Assembly (NCBI GenBank): GCA_029060405.1
Contig: JAIDUB010000004.1
Coordinates: 1-43,204, forward strand
Origin: Duncaniella sp.
GTDB taxonomy: Bacteria; Bacteroidota; Bacteroidia; Bacteroidales; Muribaculaceae
Reading direction: 5' to 3'
DNA: 43,204 bases
Positions 15,630 through 24,267 of the stretch are shown here, in pieces; position 1 is the stretch's first letter, and every line of letters begins with the position of its first letter. The notes beneath the pieces are model-generated. The model was given only the letters and a program-made list of their open reading frames with translations, made no database searches and was not told the DNA's origin. The translations under genes and the position numbers were made by a program.

Positions 15630-16034
15630 ATGATATTCAAAGGCTTAAACCAGAGCACTCTCCGCGACCTGCTCGACGAGGCGGGTATCGCCACAAAAAA
15701 GGACGATGAAGGTGACCTGATGACCATTCTCGCTGCCGACGACGATTTTCCCCACGACATGGTGGCATGGTTTATCGTCGAGGACAACTGGCTCACGATC
15801 ATCGCACGCTCGTTTGACTTCAAGCTTACCGACACACTCGAGCTGGCCAACGAATACAACCGCACTCACCGCGCGGTGGCATGTGTGGCCGAGGAAGATG
15901 GAGTGTTTTTCAAGCTCGCATTCCTGCTCGACGAGGAGGTATCGTCGCAATACGTGATTGAAAATTGCCTGCGCTTCGGCCTCAGCAGCGCATGGCGGTC
16001 TTTTGCCGACTTCTGGAAAGCGCGTAACTCATGA
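15630..16034 (+). CDS. YbjN-like protein
   Basis: A 134-residue cytoplasmic protein. The alternating strands and helices, the LANEYNRTHRAVACV segment (fitting the N..N pattern of the family) and the final helical stretch match the YbjN domain (PF10722), which has a type III secretion chaperone-like fold. It is not an enzyme by any motif that I can see. It lies 39 bases after the AAA+ gene and overlaps priA by ATGA (16031-16034), so the three genes probably form one transcript. A plausible role is as a small partner or adaptor of the AAA+ protein; that is inference from position only. Confidence 0.65.
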   Translation: MIFKGLNQSTLRDLLDEAGIATKKDDEGDLMTILAADDDFPHDMVAWFIVEDNWLTIIARSFDFKLTDTLELANEYNRTHRAVACVAEEDGVFFKLAFLLDEEVSSQYVIENCLRFGLSSAWRSFADFWKARNS

Positions 16035-18502
16035 CATTTGCCGAAGTACTGCTCCCCGTTCCCATTCAGGGCACTTTCACCTACAGCGTGCCGCCGGCTA
16101 TGGCTGCCGGCGCCAAGGTAGGTCACAGGGTCGTGGTGCCTTTCGGCCGAAAGAAATTCTATACAGGTATCGTCACCGCTCTCACGCCCTTTCCGCCCGA
16201 AGGCTATGAGGTGAAGGATATAGCTTTCACGCTCGATGACGAGCCGGTGGTGCGACATCCGCAGATAAAATTCTGGAACTGGATAGCCGACTATTACCTG
16301 TGCACTCCGGGCGAAGTCTACAAGGCTGCCGTGCCGGCCGGACTGAGACTGGAAAGCGAGACTTTCATAGAACTGCATCCCGACTATGATCCGGCTCTCG
16401 CGCCTCCGCTCTCGGAGCGTGAGGAAGTGGCTCTTGACAAGATTATCGGAGCCGCCAAGAAACTTACGCTCGACCAACTCCGCACCGCCACCGGTTTTCA
16501 ATCGATAGCCACGGTGGTAAACGGCTTGATAGCCAAAGGTGCAGTGACGATCGCCGAGCGTGTGATAGAGAAGTACCGCCCGCGTCGCGAGAGCTACGTG
16601 GCTCTCACTGCTTCGAAGTCTGACCGTGACGCGCTTCACGCTGCATTCGACGCCGTGAAAGGCGCTCCCAAGCAGGAGAAAGCTCTGCTTGCGCTGATAG
16701 ACCTGAGCGAGATAATGCACTGCGATACCGACGAGGTAAGGGAAGTGTCGCGCACCGAGCTGCTCGAGCGCTCGGGTGTCACCGTTCCTATCCTTCAGGC
16801 TATGGCCCGCAAAGGGATAATCAGGCTTTATATCAAGGAAATCAACCGCTTCCGCTATACGGGGCTGCCGGTGGCGCCGCTTCCTGTGCTCTCGGAGGCG
16901 CAATCTGCCGCGCGCGATGCAGTGGTGGCGTCCATGACCTCCAATTCCGTGACCCTGCTCCACGGCGTGACGTCGAGCGGCAAGACGGAAATATATATAC
17001 ACCTCATCGACCTTATGCTGCGGCAGGGGAGGCAGGCGCTTTATCTGGTGCCGGAAATCGCCCTCACCACGCAACTCACATCGCGGTTGCAGCGTGTGTT
17101 TGGCGACAAGGTAGTGATATACCACTCGCGGTTTACTGACAACGAGCGGGTCGACGTGTGGAAGCGGCTGCTCACGTCGCGCGAACCGCTGGTGGTGCTC
17201 GGTCCCCGCTCCGCTGTATTTCTTCCGTTTTCCTCGCTGGGAATGGTGATAGTCGACGAGGAGCATGAGGCGAGCTACAAGCAGCAGGATCCCGCGCCTC
17301 GCTACAATGGCCGCGATGCCGCCATAGTACTCGCATCCATGCACGGAGCCAAGACACTTCTCGGAAGCGCCACCCCCGCGGTCGAGACATATTACAAGGC
17401 TCTCACAGGCCGATACGGGCTCGTGAGCCTCACGGAGCGCTATGACGCCGTGCCTCTGCCCGAAGTTGAGATAGTCGACATGGCCACATCGCGCAAGAAG
17501 GGACTTGTTGACGGAATACTTTCATCACGTCTGCGCGAACTGGTGGTGGATGCCGTCGACGACCGCAAACAGGCCATCCTGTTTCTCAACCGCCGCGGAT
17601 ATGCACCCGTAGCCCGGTGCAAGATGTGCGGCTACGTACCCCGGTGCTCTCAGTGCGATGTATCGCTTACCTACCACCGCCGCATCGACAAGCTCGTATG
17701 CCACTACTGCGGCACTCCCTATGAAGTGCCCGCCGTTTGTCCGGCCTGTCAGGAACCTGCCATAGAAGTGCTCGGTTACGGTACCGAGCGCGTGGAAGAT
17801 GAGGTGACGGCAGCATTTCCCGAAATGAAAATAGCCCGCCTCGACTTCGATACCACGCGCAACAAAAACGGCTATGAGGATATAATCGACAATTTCTCCG
17901 CAGGAAAAAGCGACATTCTCGTAGGTACGCAGATGGTCACCAAAGGTCTCGATTTCGACAATGTGAAAGTGGTGGGAGTGATGAATGCCGATACCATAAT
18001 CAATTTCCCCGATTTCCGCAGCAACGAGCGGGCTTTCAATATGCTCGAACAGGTTTCGGGACGCGCCGGCCGCCGCGCTTCAGCCGGCCGCGTGCTGGTG
18101 CAGACCTACGCCCCGGCTCATCCCATATTCTCTTTCCTCGCCGCTCACGATTATCAGGGTTTCTTCAACATGGAGATAACCCAGCGGCAGCAGTTCGGCT
18201 ACCCGCCATTTGTCAGGATTATCTACATTTACCTGAAACATCGCGACGCAGCCGACCTCAACAAGGCAGCCCGCATCTATGCCGACCGACTGCGCGGATT
18301 GTTCGGCACACGTGTCACCGGGCCGGAAGAACCGCCCGTGGGTCGCGTGCAGTCGCTCTACATACGCCGCATCATGCTCAAGATCGAGCCTTCGGCCTCT
18401 ATTGCCAAGGTCAAGCAGCTGCTGAGGGAACTGTATGTGGAATGCGTCAATGACAAGACTCTGGCCGGCACCACTCTATATTATGATGTCGACCCCTATT
18501 GA
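16031..18502 (+). CDS. priA: Primosomal protein N', replication restart helicase
   Basis: 823 residues. The N-terminal DNA-binding domain begins FAEVLLPVPIQGTFTYSVP, typical of PriA. Helicase motifs include GVTSSGKTE (about 312-320, Walker A) and DEEHEASYKQ (about 409-418, Walker B). The zinc-binding insert contains CKMCGYVPRCSQCD, CHYCG and CPAC. The late motif QVSGRAGRR is present. PriA is a 3'-5' helicase that recognises stalled forks and reloads DnaB. The start overlaps the upstream stop (ATGA), implying coupling to the YbjN-like gene. The 3' end overlaps the convergent VanZ-like gene by seven bases, and there is no terminator between them. Confidence 0.96.
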   Translation: MTFAEVLLPVPIQGTFTYSVPPAMAAGAKVGHRVVVPFGRKKFYTGIVTALTPFPPEGYEVKDIAFTLDDEPVVRHPQIKFWNWIADYYLCTPGEVYKAAVPAGLRLESETFIELHPDYDPALAPPLSEREEVALDKIIGAAKKLTLDQLRTATGFQSIATVVNGLIAKGAVTIAERVIEKYRPRRESYVALTASKSDRDALHAAFDAVKGAPKQEKALLALIDLSEIMHCDTDEVREVSRTELLERSGVTVPILQAMARKGIIRLYIKEINRFRYTGLPVAPLPVLSEAQSAARDAVVASMTSNSVTLLHGVTSSGKTEIYIHLIDLMLRQGRQALYLVPEIALTTQLTSRLQRVFGDKVVIYHSRFTDNERVDVWKRLLTSREPLVVLGPRSAVFLPFSSLGMVIVDEEHEASYKQQDPAPRYNGRDAAIVLASMHGAKTLLGSATPAVETYYKALTGRYGLVSLTERYDAVPLPEVEIVDMATSRKKGLVDGILSSRLRELVVDAVDDRKQAILFLNRRGYAPVARCKMCGYVPRCSQCDVSLTYHRRIDKLVCHYCGTPYEVPAVCPACQEPAIEVLGYGTERVEDEVTAAFPEMKIARLDFDTTRNKNGYEDIIDNFSAGKSDILVGTQMVTKGLDFDNVKVVGVMNADTIINFPDFRSNERAFNMLEQVSGRAGRRASAGRVLVQTYAPAHPIFSFLAAHDYQGFFNMEITQRQQFGYPPFVRIIYIYLKHRDAADLNKAARIYADRLRGLFGTRVTGPEEPPVGRVQSLYIRRIMLKIEPSASIAKVKQLLRELYVECVNDKTLAGTTLYYDVDPY

Positions 18503-18909
18503 CGCCGCTTTCCGAGAATTTTTCTCACGCGTGTGAAAATCCACGCTCCCGCGAGCGCGCCTATTGTATCAGCTATGCCGTCGGCAACGTCGGCTGACCG
18601 CCCCGCGTCCATCGCTCCCTGAAGGCATTCTATCACTATTCCCGTCGCTATCGCAAGCACTGTAATAACTATCATAGCCTTGCGGCTTACACTCCCCCGC
18701 CCCATCAAGCGGTCAAGCGAGAGCGTAAACGCCATGGCGCCGAACATGATGGCATGCACCACCTTGTCGGCACCCTCGAATAATTCGGGTGTATCGTCGC
18801 CCAGCGGTTGCGGAGCAAGGGTGAGATAAAGTATTATCGCCACCACGAGCGCGCCCGGCACGCCGGGAGGCACTACACTGTAAAATCTTCTTATGACAGA
18901 TGCTATCAC
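18496..18909 (-). CDS. VanZ-like membrane protein
   Basis: 137 residues with about four membrane segments. The motif pattern ADKVVHAIMFGAMAF and IVIECLQGAMDAGRSADVAD matches the VanZ-like family (PF04892). VanZ itself gives low-level teicoplanin resistance, but most relatives have no known role, and I assign none. The start is GTG overlapping the upstream stop as GTGA (18906-18909); no in-frame ATG exists before residue 54, which would delete a membrane segment. Last gene of the purM operon. Confidence 0.82.
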   Translation of the reverse strand: MIASVIRRFYSVVPPGVPGALVVAIILYLTLAPQPLGDDTPELFEGADKVVHAIMFGAMAFTLSLDRLMGRGSVSRKAMIVITVLAIATGIVIECLQGAMDAGRSADVADGIADTIGALAGAWIFTRVRKILGKRRQ

Positions 18910-19460
18910 AGCGCGGCGCGGAGCTCGAGAGCCTGCTTGACCATAGCGTCATAAGCAAGCAGACCGTCCTGAGAGAGTTCGACTATGCGGCGCGTACCGT
19001 CGGGAGCCGGAAGAGCCACATGGGTATCGTCGACAAATGTCATAAGCTCGTAGCTGTCGCCGCCGGGAATGCTGAGCGTCCATGTGTCGGTCTCGTCGAT
19101 GAAATCGAGACGCACCACGCTTTTATCGTTTTCCGATGTTATCGTATAACCTTTTCCGTCACACTCCACGAGGTAGCGGCCATCCTTGCCGTCGATCACT
19201 TTGGTACCTGCTGAAAGAGGATTGCTTCCGCTCCAGAATTCGATGGAATTGAGCACTATCAGATCGGCAAGTGCCGACACCTCATATACCGGGACAATGC
19301 AGAGAGCGATGAAAACGAGTTCGTTGACAAACTTGCTGCTGATATTCTTGTTCCAGTCGAGGAGATTACGGGTGAGCTGAAACTTACCTATACAGGAAGT
19401 GCTGACCATGCCGGCGCACATCGCGAGAACTATCGCACGGGTTAAAATATGCTTTTTCAT
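18906..19460 (-). CDS. DUF3332 lipoprotein
   Basis: 184 residues from the ATG at 19460. A longer frame reaches 19544 but would overlap the upstream gene, and its extra residues are not signal-like. MKKHILTRAIVLAMCAGMVS is a signal sequence ending in lipobox STSC, and the following FQLTRNLLDWNKNISSKFVNE with a hydrophobic segment matches DUF3332. The rest is a beta-rich domain (about 80-165). Function unknown. It lies 22 bases after the MltF-like gene and overlaps the VanZ-like start. Confidence 0.75.
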   Translation of the reverse strand: MKKHILTRAIVLAMCAGMVSTSCIGKFQLTRNLLDWNKNISSKFVNELVFIALCIVPVYEVSALADLIVLNSIEFWSGSNPLSAGTKVIDGKDGRYLVECDGKGYTITSENDKSVVRLDFIDETDTWTLSIPGGDSYELMTFVDDTHVALPAPDGTRRIVELSQDGLLAYDAMVKQALELRAAL

Positions 19461-19482
19461 ATATGTGACATTATGGATTTTT

Positions 19483-20874
19483 TCATGCTGTAATCTTGTG
19501 CCGGGCTTCGGTATAGAAATCAAATACCCGGTTGACGTATTCAAATGTCTGCTGCCCGCGGAAATATCCGTATTTGCACACCGGATCGTTGTAGTATTCC
19601 GGATGTGATTTCATCAATACGGCGCGGGCTACGTTGCCGTCCCATACCTGCGGGTCATATCCGTATTTCTTGGCAAGCGCTATAGCGTCGAATATGTGGG
19701 CGAGACCTGAATTATATGCTCCTACGATAAACTTCAGACGCTCCTGCGGATCGGGGACACGTGCCTGAAAAGCCTTGTCGAGATCACTTATCATCTCGGC
19801 TGCTATGGCTATCGAGACTTCATTATCGATCAGTTCCTCAGGGTCGTGATGATATGCGCGGGCAGTGGAAGGCATCACCTGCATCACTCCGCGCGCGCCG
19901 GCCCACGACACAAGCGTGGGGTCGAAGCGGCTCTCCACATACCCCTGCGCCGCCAGCAATCGCCAGTCCCATCCTATCTCGCGGGAATACTTGCGAAACA
20001 GATCGTCGAACTCCGATATATATCCGCGGCTGAGGTCAATGGTCTGCTGGAGCTCATACTGCTCGTTTTTCTTGCTCAGCTCGAAATATCGCCTGTGGAT
20101 ACGAGCCAGATCGCGCCGCGAATTATCCTGCTTGATCCATGCGTTGATGCTGTCGGCCAGCCAAGGGCGCGACGGCGACACAGCCCACTGCGACCGCTGC
20201 GGGAAACTTACCTCGAGCGTGATGTCGAGCGTATTGTAATATGTGGTGCTGATATGTGCGAGGTCGCTGTCGACTATAGTGAGCGGTATCTCGCCCCGGC
20301 TCACCATCGCCACAAGATCTTCGGTGATAAGCGTATCGCGGTCAATGGCATGGATATTGATACCTCCGCCCAGCTCGTCGTTGAGATTATTCAGCCGCGC
20401 CTCATATTTCGAGCCGGCCTCCACATAGATGTCGCGGCCTATCAGAGCGGTGACATCGGATATGCGGTCAGCCTCCTTTTTTGTCTTGGGCTGCACGAGT
20501 ACCTGAGTGGTTACGTTCTTGGGGCCGCAGTGAAGCACGTGAGATTTATATTCGGCCGTAACGGGTATTTCATAGGCTATCAGATCCACCTTACCTGAAT
20601 CGAGCCATTCCACAGCCGTGGCAAGCCCGGGCGCAACCTCGAGTTTGAGCGCCATACCTTTGTCTTTGACCAGTGAATTGACAAGATCGTAGTCATAACC
20701 CATCTTGGTCTCGCGGTATATGAAGTATGAACCGGGACTGTAGAGCGTGGCTACACGCAAGGTATCGGGGTAGCCTTTCGATTCCTCTGCGGCCGCATCG
20801 GCCTGCCGTGACTTACACGCCACGGAAACTGCGGCCATAATGACCGCCGCGAGTATCGCAAGCTTAGTATTCAA
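19483..20874 (-). CDS. MltF-like membrane-bound lytic transglycosylase
   Basis: 463 residues. Lipobox SVAC (C20) indicates a lipoprotein. Residues about 37-262 form an extracellular solute-binding (SBP_bac_3) domain and about 285-445 an SLT lytic transglycosylase domain, with catalytic E314 in YVESRFDP and the GVMQVMPSTA motif (329-338). This is the architecture of E. coli MltF, which cuts the glycan strands of peptidoglycan to 1,6-anhydro ends. The start is TTG at 20874, overlapping purM by 11 bases. The first in-frame ATG (20838) would leave too short a signal peptide, so TTG is preferred. Confidence 0.9.
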   Translation of the reverse strand: MNTKLAILAAVIMAAVSVACKSRQADAAAEESKGYPDTLRVATLYSPGSYFIYRETKMGYDYDLVNSLVKDKGMALKLEVAPGLATAVEWLDSGKVDLIAYEIPVTAEYKSHVLHCGPKNVTTQVLVQPKTKKEADRISDVTALIGRDIYVEAGSKYEARLNNLNDELGGGINIHAIDRDTLITEDLVAMVSRGEIPLTIVDSDLAHISTTYYNTLDITLEVSFPQRSQWAVSPSRPWLADSINAWIKQDNSRRDLARIHRRYFELSKKNEQYELQQTIDLSRGYISEFDDLFRKYSREIGWDWRLLAAQGYVESRFDPTLVSWAGARGVMQVMPSTARAYHHDPEELIDNEVSIAIAAEMISDLDKAFQARVPDPQERLKFIVGAYNSGLAHIFDAIALAKKYGYDPQVWDGNVARAVLMKSHPEYYNDPVCKYGYFRGQQTFEYVNRVFDFYTEARHKITA

Positions 20875-22036
20875 ATGTACCGTATTCTGACTTGATGGTT
20901 AAGCGGTTGGCGGCAGCATCTTCCACCCGGCCCACGACGCGGGCTTCGATTCCGTAGCGCGAAGCGATTTCCACCACCTTGCCGGCATGCTCGGGAGCCA
21001 CATAGATTTCCATGCGGTGACCCATGTTGAATACCTTGTACATTTCCTTGAAATCCGTACCGCTCTCGCGTGCGATGAGCGCAAACAGGGGCGGAACGGG
21101 AAACATGTTGTCTTTTATCACATGCTTGTCGCGCACGAAGTGCATCACCTTGGTCTGCGCGCCGCCTGTGCAATGTATCATTCCGTGGATTTCGGGACGC
21201 ATTTCCTCAAGCAGGGTGCGGATGACGGGAGCATAGGTACGGGTGGGCGAAAGCACGAGTTTACCTGCGGTGAGAGGCGTGCCCTCCACCTTGTCGAGCA
21301 GATTGCATGTGCCGGAATATACGAGCTCGGCCGGTACGGCGTGGTCATAAGTTTCAGGATACTTTCCTGCTACTGATTTATTGAATACGTCATGACGTGC
21401 CGAGGTCAGACCGTTGCTGCCCATTCCGCCATTGTATTCGGTCTCATATGTAGCCTGACCGAACGATGCGAGGCCTACTATCACGTCGCCGCCGCGTATG
21501 TTGGCATTGTTGACCACATCGGCGCGACGCATGCGGCATGTCACTGTGGAGTCCACTATGATAGTACGCACGAGGTCGCCCACGTCGGCGGTCTCACCGC
21601 CTGTGGAGTAGATACCGATTCCGAGAGAGCGCAGGCGCTCGAGCAGTTCCTCGGTACCGTTGATTATTGCCGAAATCACCTCGCCGGGCACGAGCATCTT
21701 GTTGCGCCCTATGGTGGAACTTACAAGTATATTGTCGACCGCGCCCACACACAGCAGATCATCGATATTCATGACCAGAGCATCTTGGGCGATACCGCGC
21801 CACACGCTCAGGTCACCGGTCTCGCGCCAGTAGGCATAGGCGAGCGATGATTTCGTTCCGGCGCCGTCGGCGTGCATTATGTTACACCACTCGGGGTCGC
21901 CGCCAAGTATGTCGGGGATGATTTTACAGAATGCCTGCGGGAAAATACCTTTATCTACATTTTTTATCGCTGCGTGAACGTCGTCTTTTGACGCCGACAC
22001 GCCGCGGAGGTCATAACGTGAGGTCTGATCGGCCAT
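20864..22036 (-). CDS. purM: Phosphoribosylformylglycinamidine cyclo-ligase (AIR synthase)
   Basis: 390 residues, longer than the E. coli enzyme (about 345) as is common in Bacteroidetes. It shows DGAGTKS (57-63), MNIDDL (89-94), GGETADV (146-152) and a CTGGAQTK stretch, all typical of the PurM/AIR synthase superfamily. The enzyme closes the imidazole ring of FGAM with ATP to give AIR, the fifth step of purine synthesis. It is the first gene of an apparent operon with a lytic transglycosylase, a DUF3332 lipoprotein and a VanZ-like protein, which are functionally unrelated. Promoter element at 22062-22069. A less likely reading is another AIR synthase-related enzyme. Confidence 0.88.
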   Translation of the reverse strand: MADQTSRYDLRGVSASKDDVHAAIKNVDKGIFPQAFCKIIPDILGGDPEWCNIMHADGAGTKSSLAYAYWRETGDLSVWRGIAQDALVMNIDDLLCVGAVDNILVSSTIGRNKMLVPGEVISAIINGTEELLERLRSLGIGIYSTGGETADVGDLVRTIIVDSTVTCRMRRADVVNNANIRGGDVIVGLASFGQATYETEYNGGMGSNGLTSARHDVFNKSVAGKYPETYDHAVPAELVYSGTCNLLDKVEGTPLTAGKLVLSPTRTYAPVIRTLLEEMRPEIHGMIHCTGGAQTKVMHFVRDKHVIKDNMFPVPPLFALIARESGTDFKEMYKVFNMGHRMEIYVAPEHAGKVVEIASRYGIEARVVGRVEDAAANRLTIKSEYGTFEY

Positions 22037-22061
22037 AAGGTTGTCAATTGGTTTATGACTG

Positions 22062-22069
22062 CAAATTTA
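22062..22069 (-). promoter_or_regulatory. -7 promoter element for purM
   Basis: The minus strand reads TAAATTTG (TAnnTTTG), 26 bases before the purM start. The -33 region is not clear. Confidence 0.5.
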
Positions 22070-22112
22070 CACTTTTATTTCCACTTTACGCCGATTTTTT
22101 GCCACAAATTAT

Positions 22113-22144
22113 TTTGGCCGGGTAAGTATTTATCCTTATCTTTG
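22113..22144 (+). promoter_or_regulatory. Promoter for the CotH-like gene
   Basis: TTTG at 22113-22116 and TATCTTTG at 22137-22144 with 20 bases between them match the Bacteroidetes -33/-7 pattern well. The leader to the ATG at 22263 would be about 110 bases and holds only short hairpins. Confidence 0.65.
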
Positions 22145-22262
22145 CATAACCGACCCCGCGGTCGCGATCATATCATTACTGACGCTTAACTTTATATACC
22201 TTTTTTGTAGTCGCAGCAAGCTTTTCGCCGCGCTGCGCAATGATTATATATATTTTTAACTG

Positions 22263-24128
22263 ATGAGACTTGTAAATTATCTGCTCCTGCTGCTTGTATG
22301 GGCAAGTTTAAATGCCGCTGATTATCCCGATATGTATCTTCGGGGAAACTTCAACGGCTGGGCAGCCGACGATAACATGCGTCTGTCGCGCGACGGCGAC
22401 ACGTATTCCATCACCGTTGACCGCCTCGACGGTGAATTCAAGGTGGGAACCGCCGACTGGAAATACAACTACGGCAGCAACGGCTCGCTCACCGTTACAG
22501 GCGATTGCTCTTTCGAGGCCATACCCGACGGAAGCAATATCCGTGCCGAGGGGCTTAACGGCATCACCCTATCCTATCGCCTTGCGCTCGACGAGCATGG
22601 CGATATTCAGCCATCGACCATCCACATCTCTACCGGAGGGGCAAATCCTCCCGCGCCTTCAGGCATGAGCGGCACGCTGCCCGTACTTTATATCAATGTA
22701 TATGTACCCGGCAGCACGGTTTACGACAACGAGATTATTTCACGCAACCTCGCCCATAAAAATTACTTTGACGGAGAGTATTGGCTCGATCTCAACGGAT
22801 GCGAGTGGCTGGCTCAGGAAGGTGCCGCGTCGATAGGTTCGCGCGAGGAGCCGTTGCCGCTGCAGATCAAAGCCCGCGGCAACTACACGCGCACCGCTTT
22901 CGCAAAAAAGCCTTTCAAACTGAAACTCGGCTCGAAACAGAAGATGCTCGGCCTGTCGAAAAGCAAGCATTTCGCGTTGCTGGCCCATGCCGATGACAGT
23001 TTCGGATATATGCGCAACTTTACCGGCTTCAATCTCGGACACCGTATCGGATTGCCATGGACTCCCTCGCAGCAGCCGGTGGAGGTGGTGATCAACGGCG
23101 ACTACCGCGGCCTGTATTTCCTCACCGAATCTATCCGCATAGAATCTGACCGGGTGAACATTACCGAGCTGGCTGACTTATGCAGCGACCCGGAACTTAT
23201 ATCGGGCGGATACATCGTGGAACTCGATAATTACGACGAGGAAAATCAGATTTCGATGGATGAGAAATCGGGTGTAAGCGGTTATCGGCTCGACCGTCTG
23301 CGCGTAACGTGGGATACACCCGAGGAATATTCGGCTCTCCAGAAGAAATTTATCACCGACCAGTTTACCACCATTAACAATCTCACCGGAAGCCGTGACC
23401 CGGCTCTGTGGCAATATCTCGACCTCGACGATGCCGTAAGGTATTATATCGTAGAGGAAATCATCTCTCACATCGAGGCCTACCACGGATCTACATATCT
23501 TTACCGCGACCGCGGCGAGGGCGAGAAGTGGCATTTCTCGCCGCTGTGGGACTGCGGAAATGCTTTCAACGGCCCGGTCGACGGATATTTCTATGATCAT
23601 TCGCTCTACGGCTGCACATGGATACCGTCGTTTCGCGTGCAGAGCGCATTCAACACTTGCCTGCGCGAGACTTGGAAATGGTTTATGTCGACTTGCTACG
23701 CCGGAATCGAGGACGACATCATCTCCTATGCCGCTCACATCGCGGAGGCTGCTGTGGCCGATCGCCGCCGCTGGAAAGACGCTCAGCGACCCGACGCAAG
23801 CTCTACCGCCGACGTGGTGAATAATTCCGACATAAACAAGGCGCGCGACCGCGTGCTGTCACGCCTGCGCGACAAGACCGCATGGCTGACCCAGAAATGG
23901 GGAAGCTATGCCGCATCCGAACCTGAACCGGCCCGGGACGCCACTCCCGCCGCTCCCCTGCCCGACTATGCCAAGCCATCTGCTATAGATGAATTTGCAG
24001 GTGACAGGAGCGCCGCGACCGATATGGTGACATACTACAACCTTCAGGGCGTGAAAGTGGCGCATCCCGAGAAAGGGCGGCTATACATACGCCACACCCC
24101 GTCGTCGGTCACGAAAATCATCTTCTGA
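22263..24128 (+). CDS. Secreted CotH kinase-like protein with N-terminal carbohydrate-binding-like domain
   Basis: 621 residues. Signal peptide about 1-18. Residues 20-122 begin with a YLRGNFNGW motif, as in CBM48/SusE-type starch-binding modules. Residues about 140-480 match the CotH family (PF08757): LYINV near 142-146, ARGNYTR (204-210), KKPFKLKL (215-222), FALLAHADD (237-245), and WDCGNAF later. CotH proteins have a kinase-like fold; in Bacillus CotH phosphorylates spore coat proteins, but the role in Bacteroidales is unknown. The tail contains YYNLQGVKV and ends in LYIRH and KIIF, resembling T9SS C-terminal sorting domains. It stands alone between a promoter and a terminator. Confidence 0.83.
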   Translation: MRLVNYLLLLLVWASLNAADYPDMYLRGNFNGWAADDNMRLSRDGDTYSITVDRLDGEFKVGTADWKYNYGSNGSLTVTGDCSFEAIPDGSNIRAEGLNGITLSYRLALDEHGDIQPSTIHISTGGANPPAPSGMSGTLPVLYINVYVPGSTVYDNEIISRNLAHKNYFDGEYWLDLNGCEWLAQEGAASIGSREEPLPLQIKARGNYTRTAFAKKPFKLKLGSKQKMLGLSKSKHFALLAHADDSFGYMRNFTGFNLGHRIGLPWTPSQQPVEVVINGDYRGLYFLTESIRIESDRVNITELADLCSDPELISGGYIVELDNYDEENQISMDEKSGVSGYRLDRLRVTWDTPEEYSALQKKFITDQFTTINNLTGSRDPALWQYLDLDDAVRYYIVEEIISHIEAYHGSTYLYRDRGEGEKWHFSPLWDCGNAFNGPVDGYFYDHSLYGCTWIPSFRVQSAFNTCLRETWKWFMSTCYAGIEDDIISYAAHIAEAAVADRRRWKDAQRPDASSTADVVNNSDINKARDRVLSRLRDKTAWLTQKWGSYAASEPEPARDATPAAPLPDYAKPSAIDEFAGDRSAATDMVTYYNLQGVKVAHPEKGRLYIRHTPSSVTKIIF

Positions 24129-24150
24129 GAGTATGTTTTAAAACATCAAT

Positions 24151-24185
24151 GTCCCCGTGAAAATTTAGCGGGGACTAATTTTTTT
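24151..24185 (+). terminator. Rho-independent terminator after the CotH-like gene
   Basis: Stem GTCCCCG (24151-24157) with CGGGGAC (24169-24175), then a T-run at 24179-24185. Confidence 0.85.
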
Positions 24186-24201
24186 ATTCCGTTTTAATCA
24201 C

Positions 24202-24209
24202 TATATTTG
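24202..24209 (+). promoter_or_regulatory. -7 promoter element for gdhA
   Basis: TATATTTG matches TAnnTTTG; the start codon is 58 bases downstream. The -33 region falls in the upstream terminator's T-run, with no good TTG. Confidence 0.5.
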
Positions 24210-24267
24210 CATCTACAATAGCGGAGGAAAACACCTCCCGTAAAATGACCTTAATTTCTAATTATTT

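Noticed and set aside
19461-19544. Longer N-terminus for the DUF3332 protein
   Set aside because: The extra 28 residues overlap the MltF-like gene and are not signal-like; the ATG at 19460 gives a normal lipoprotein signal.
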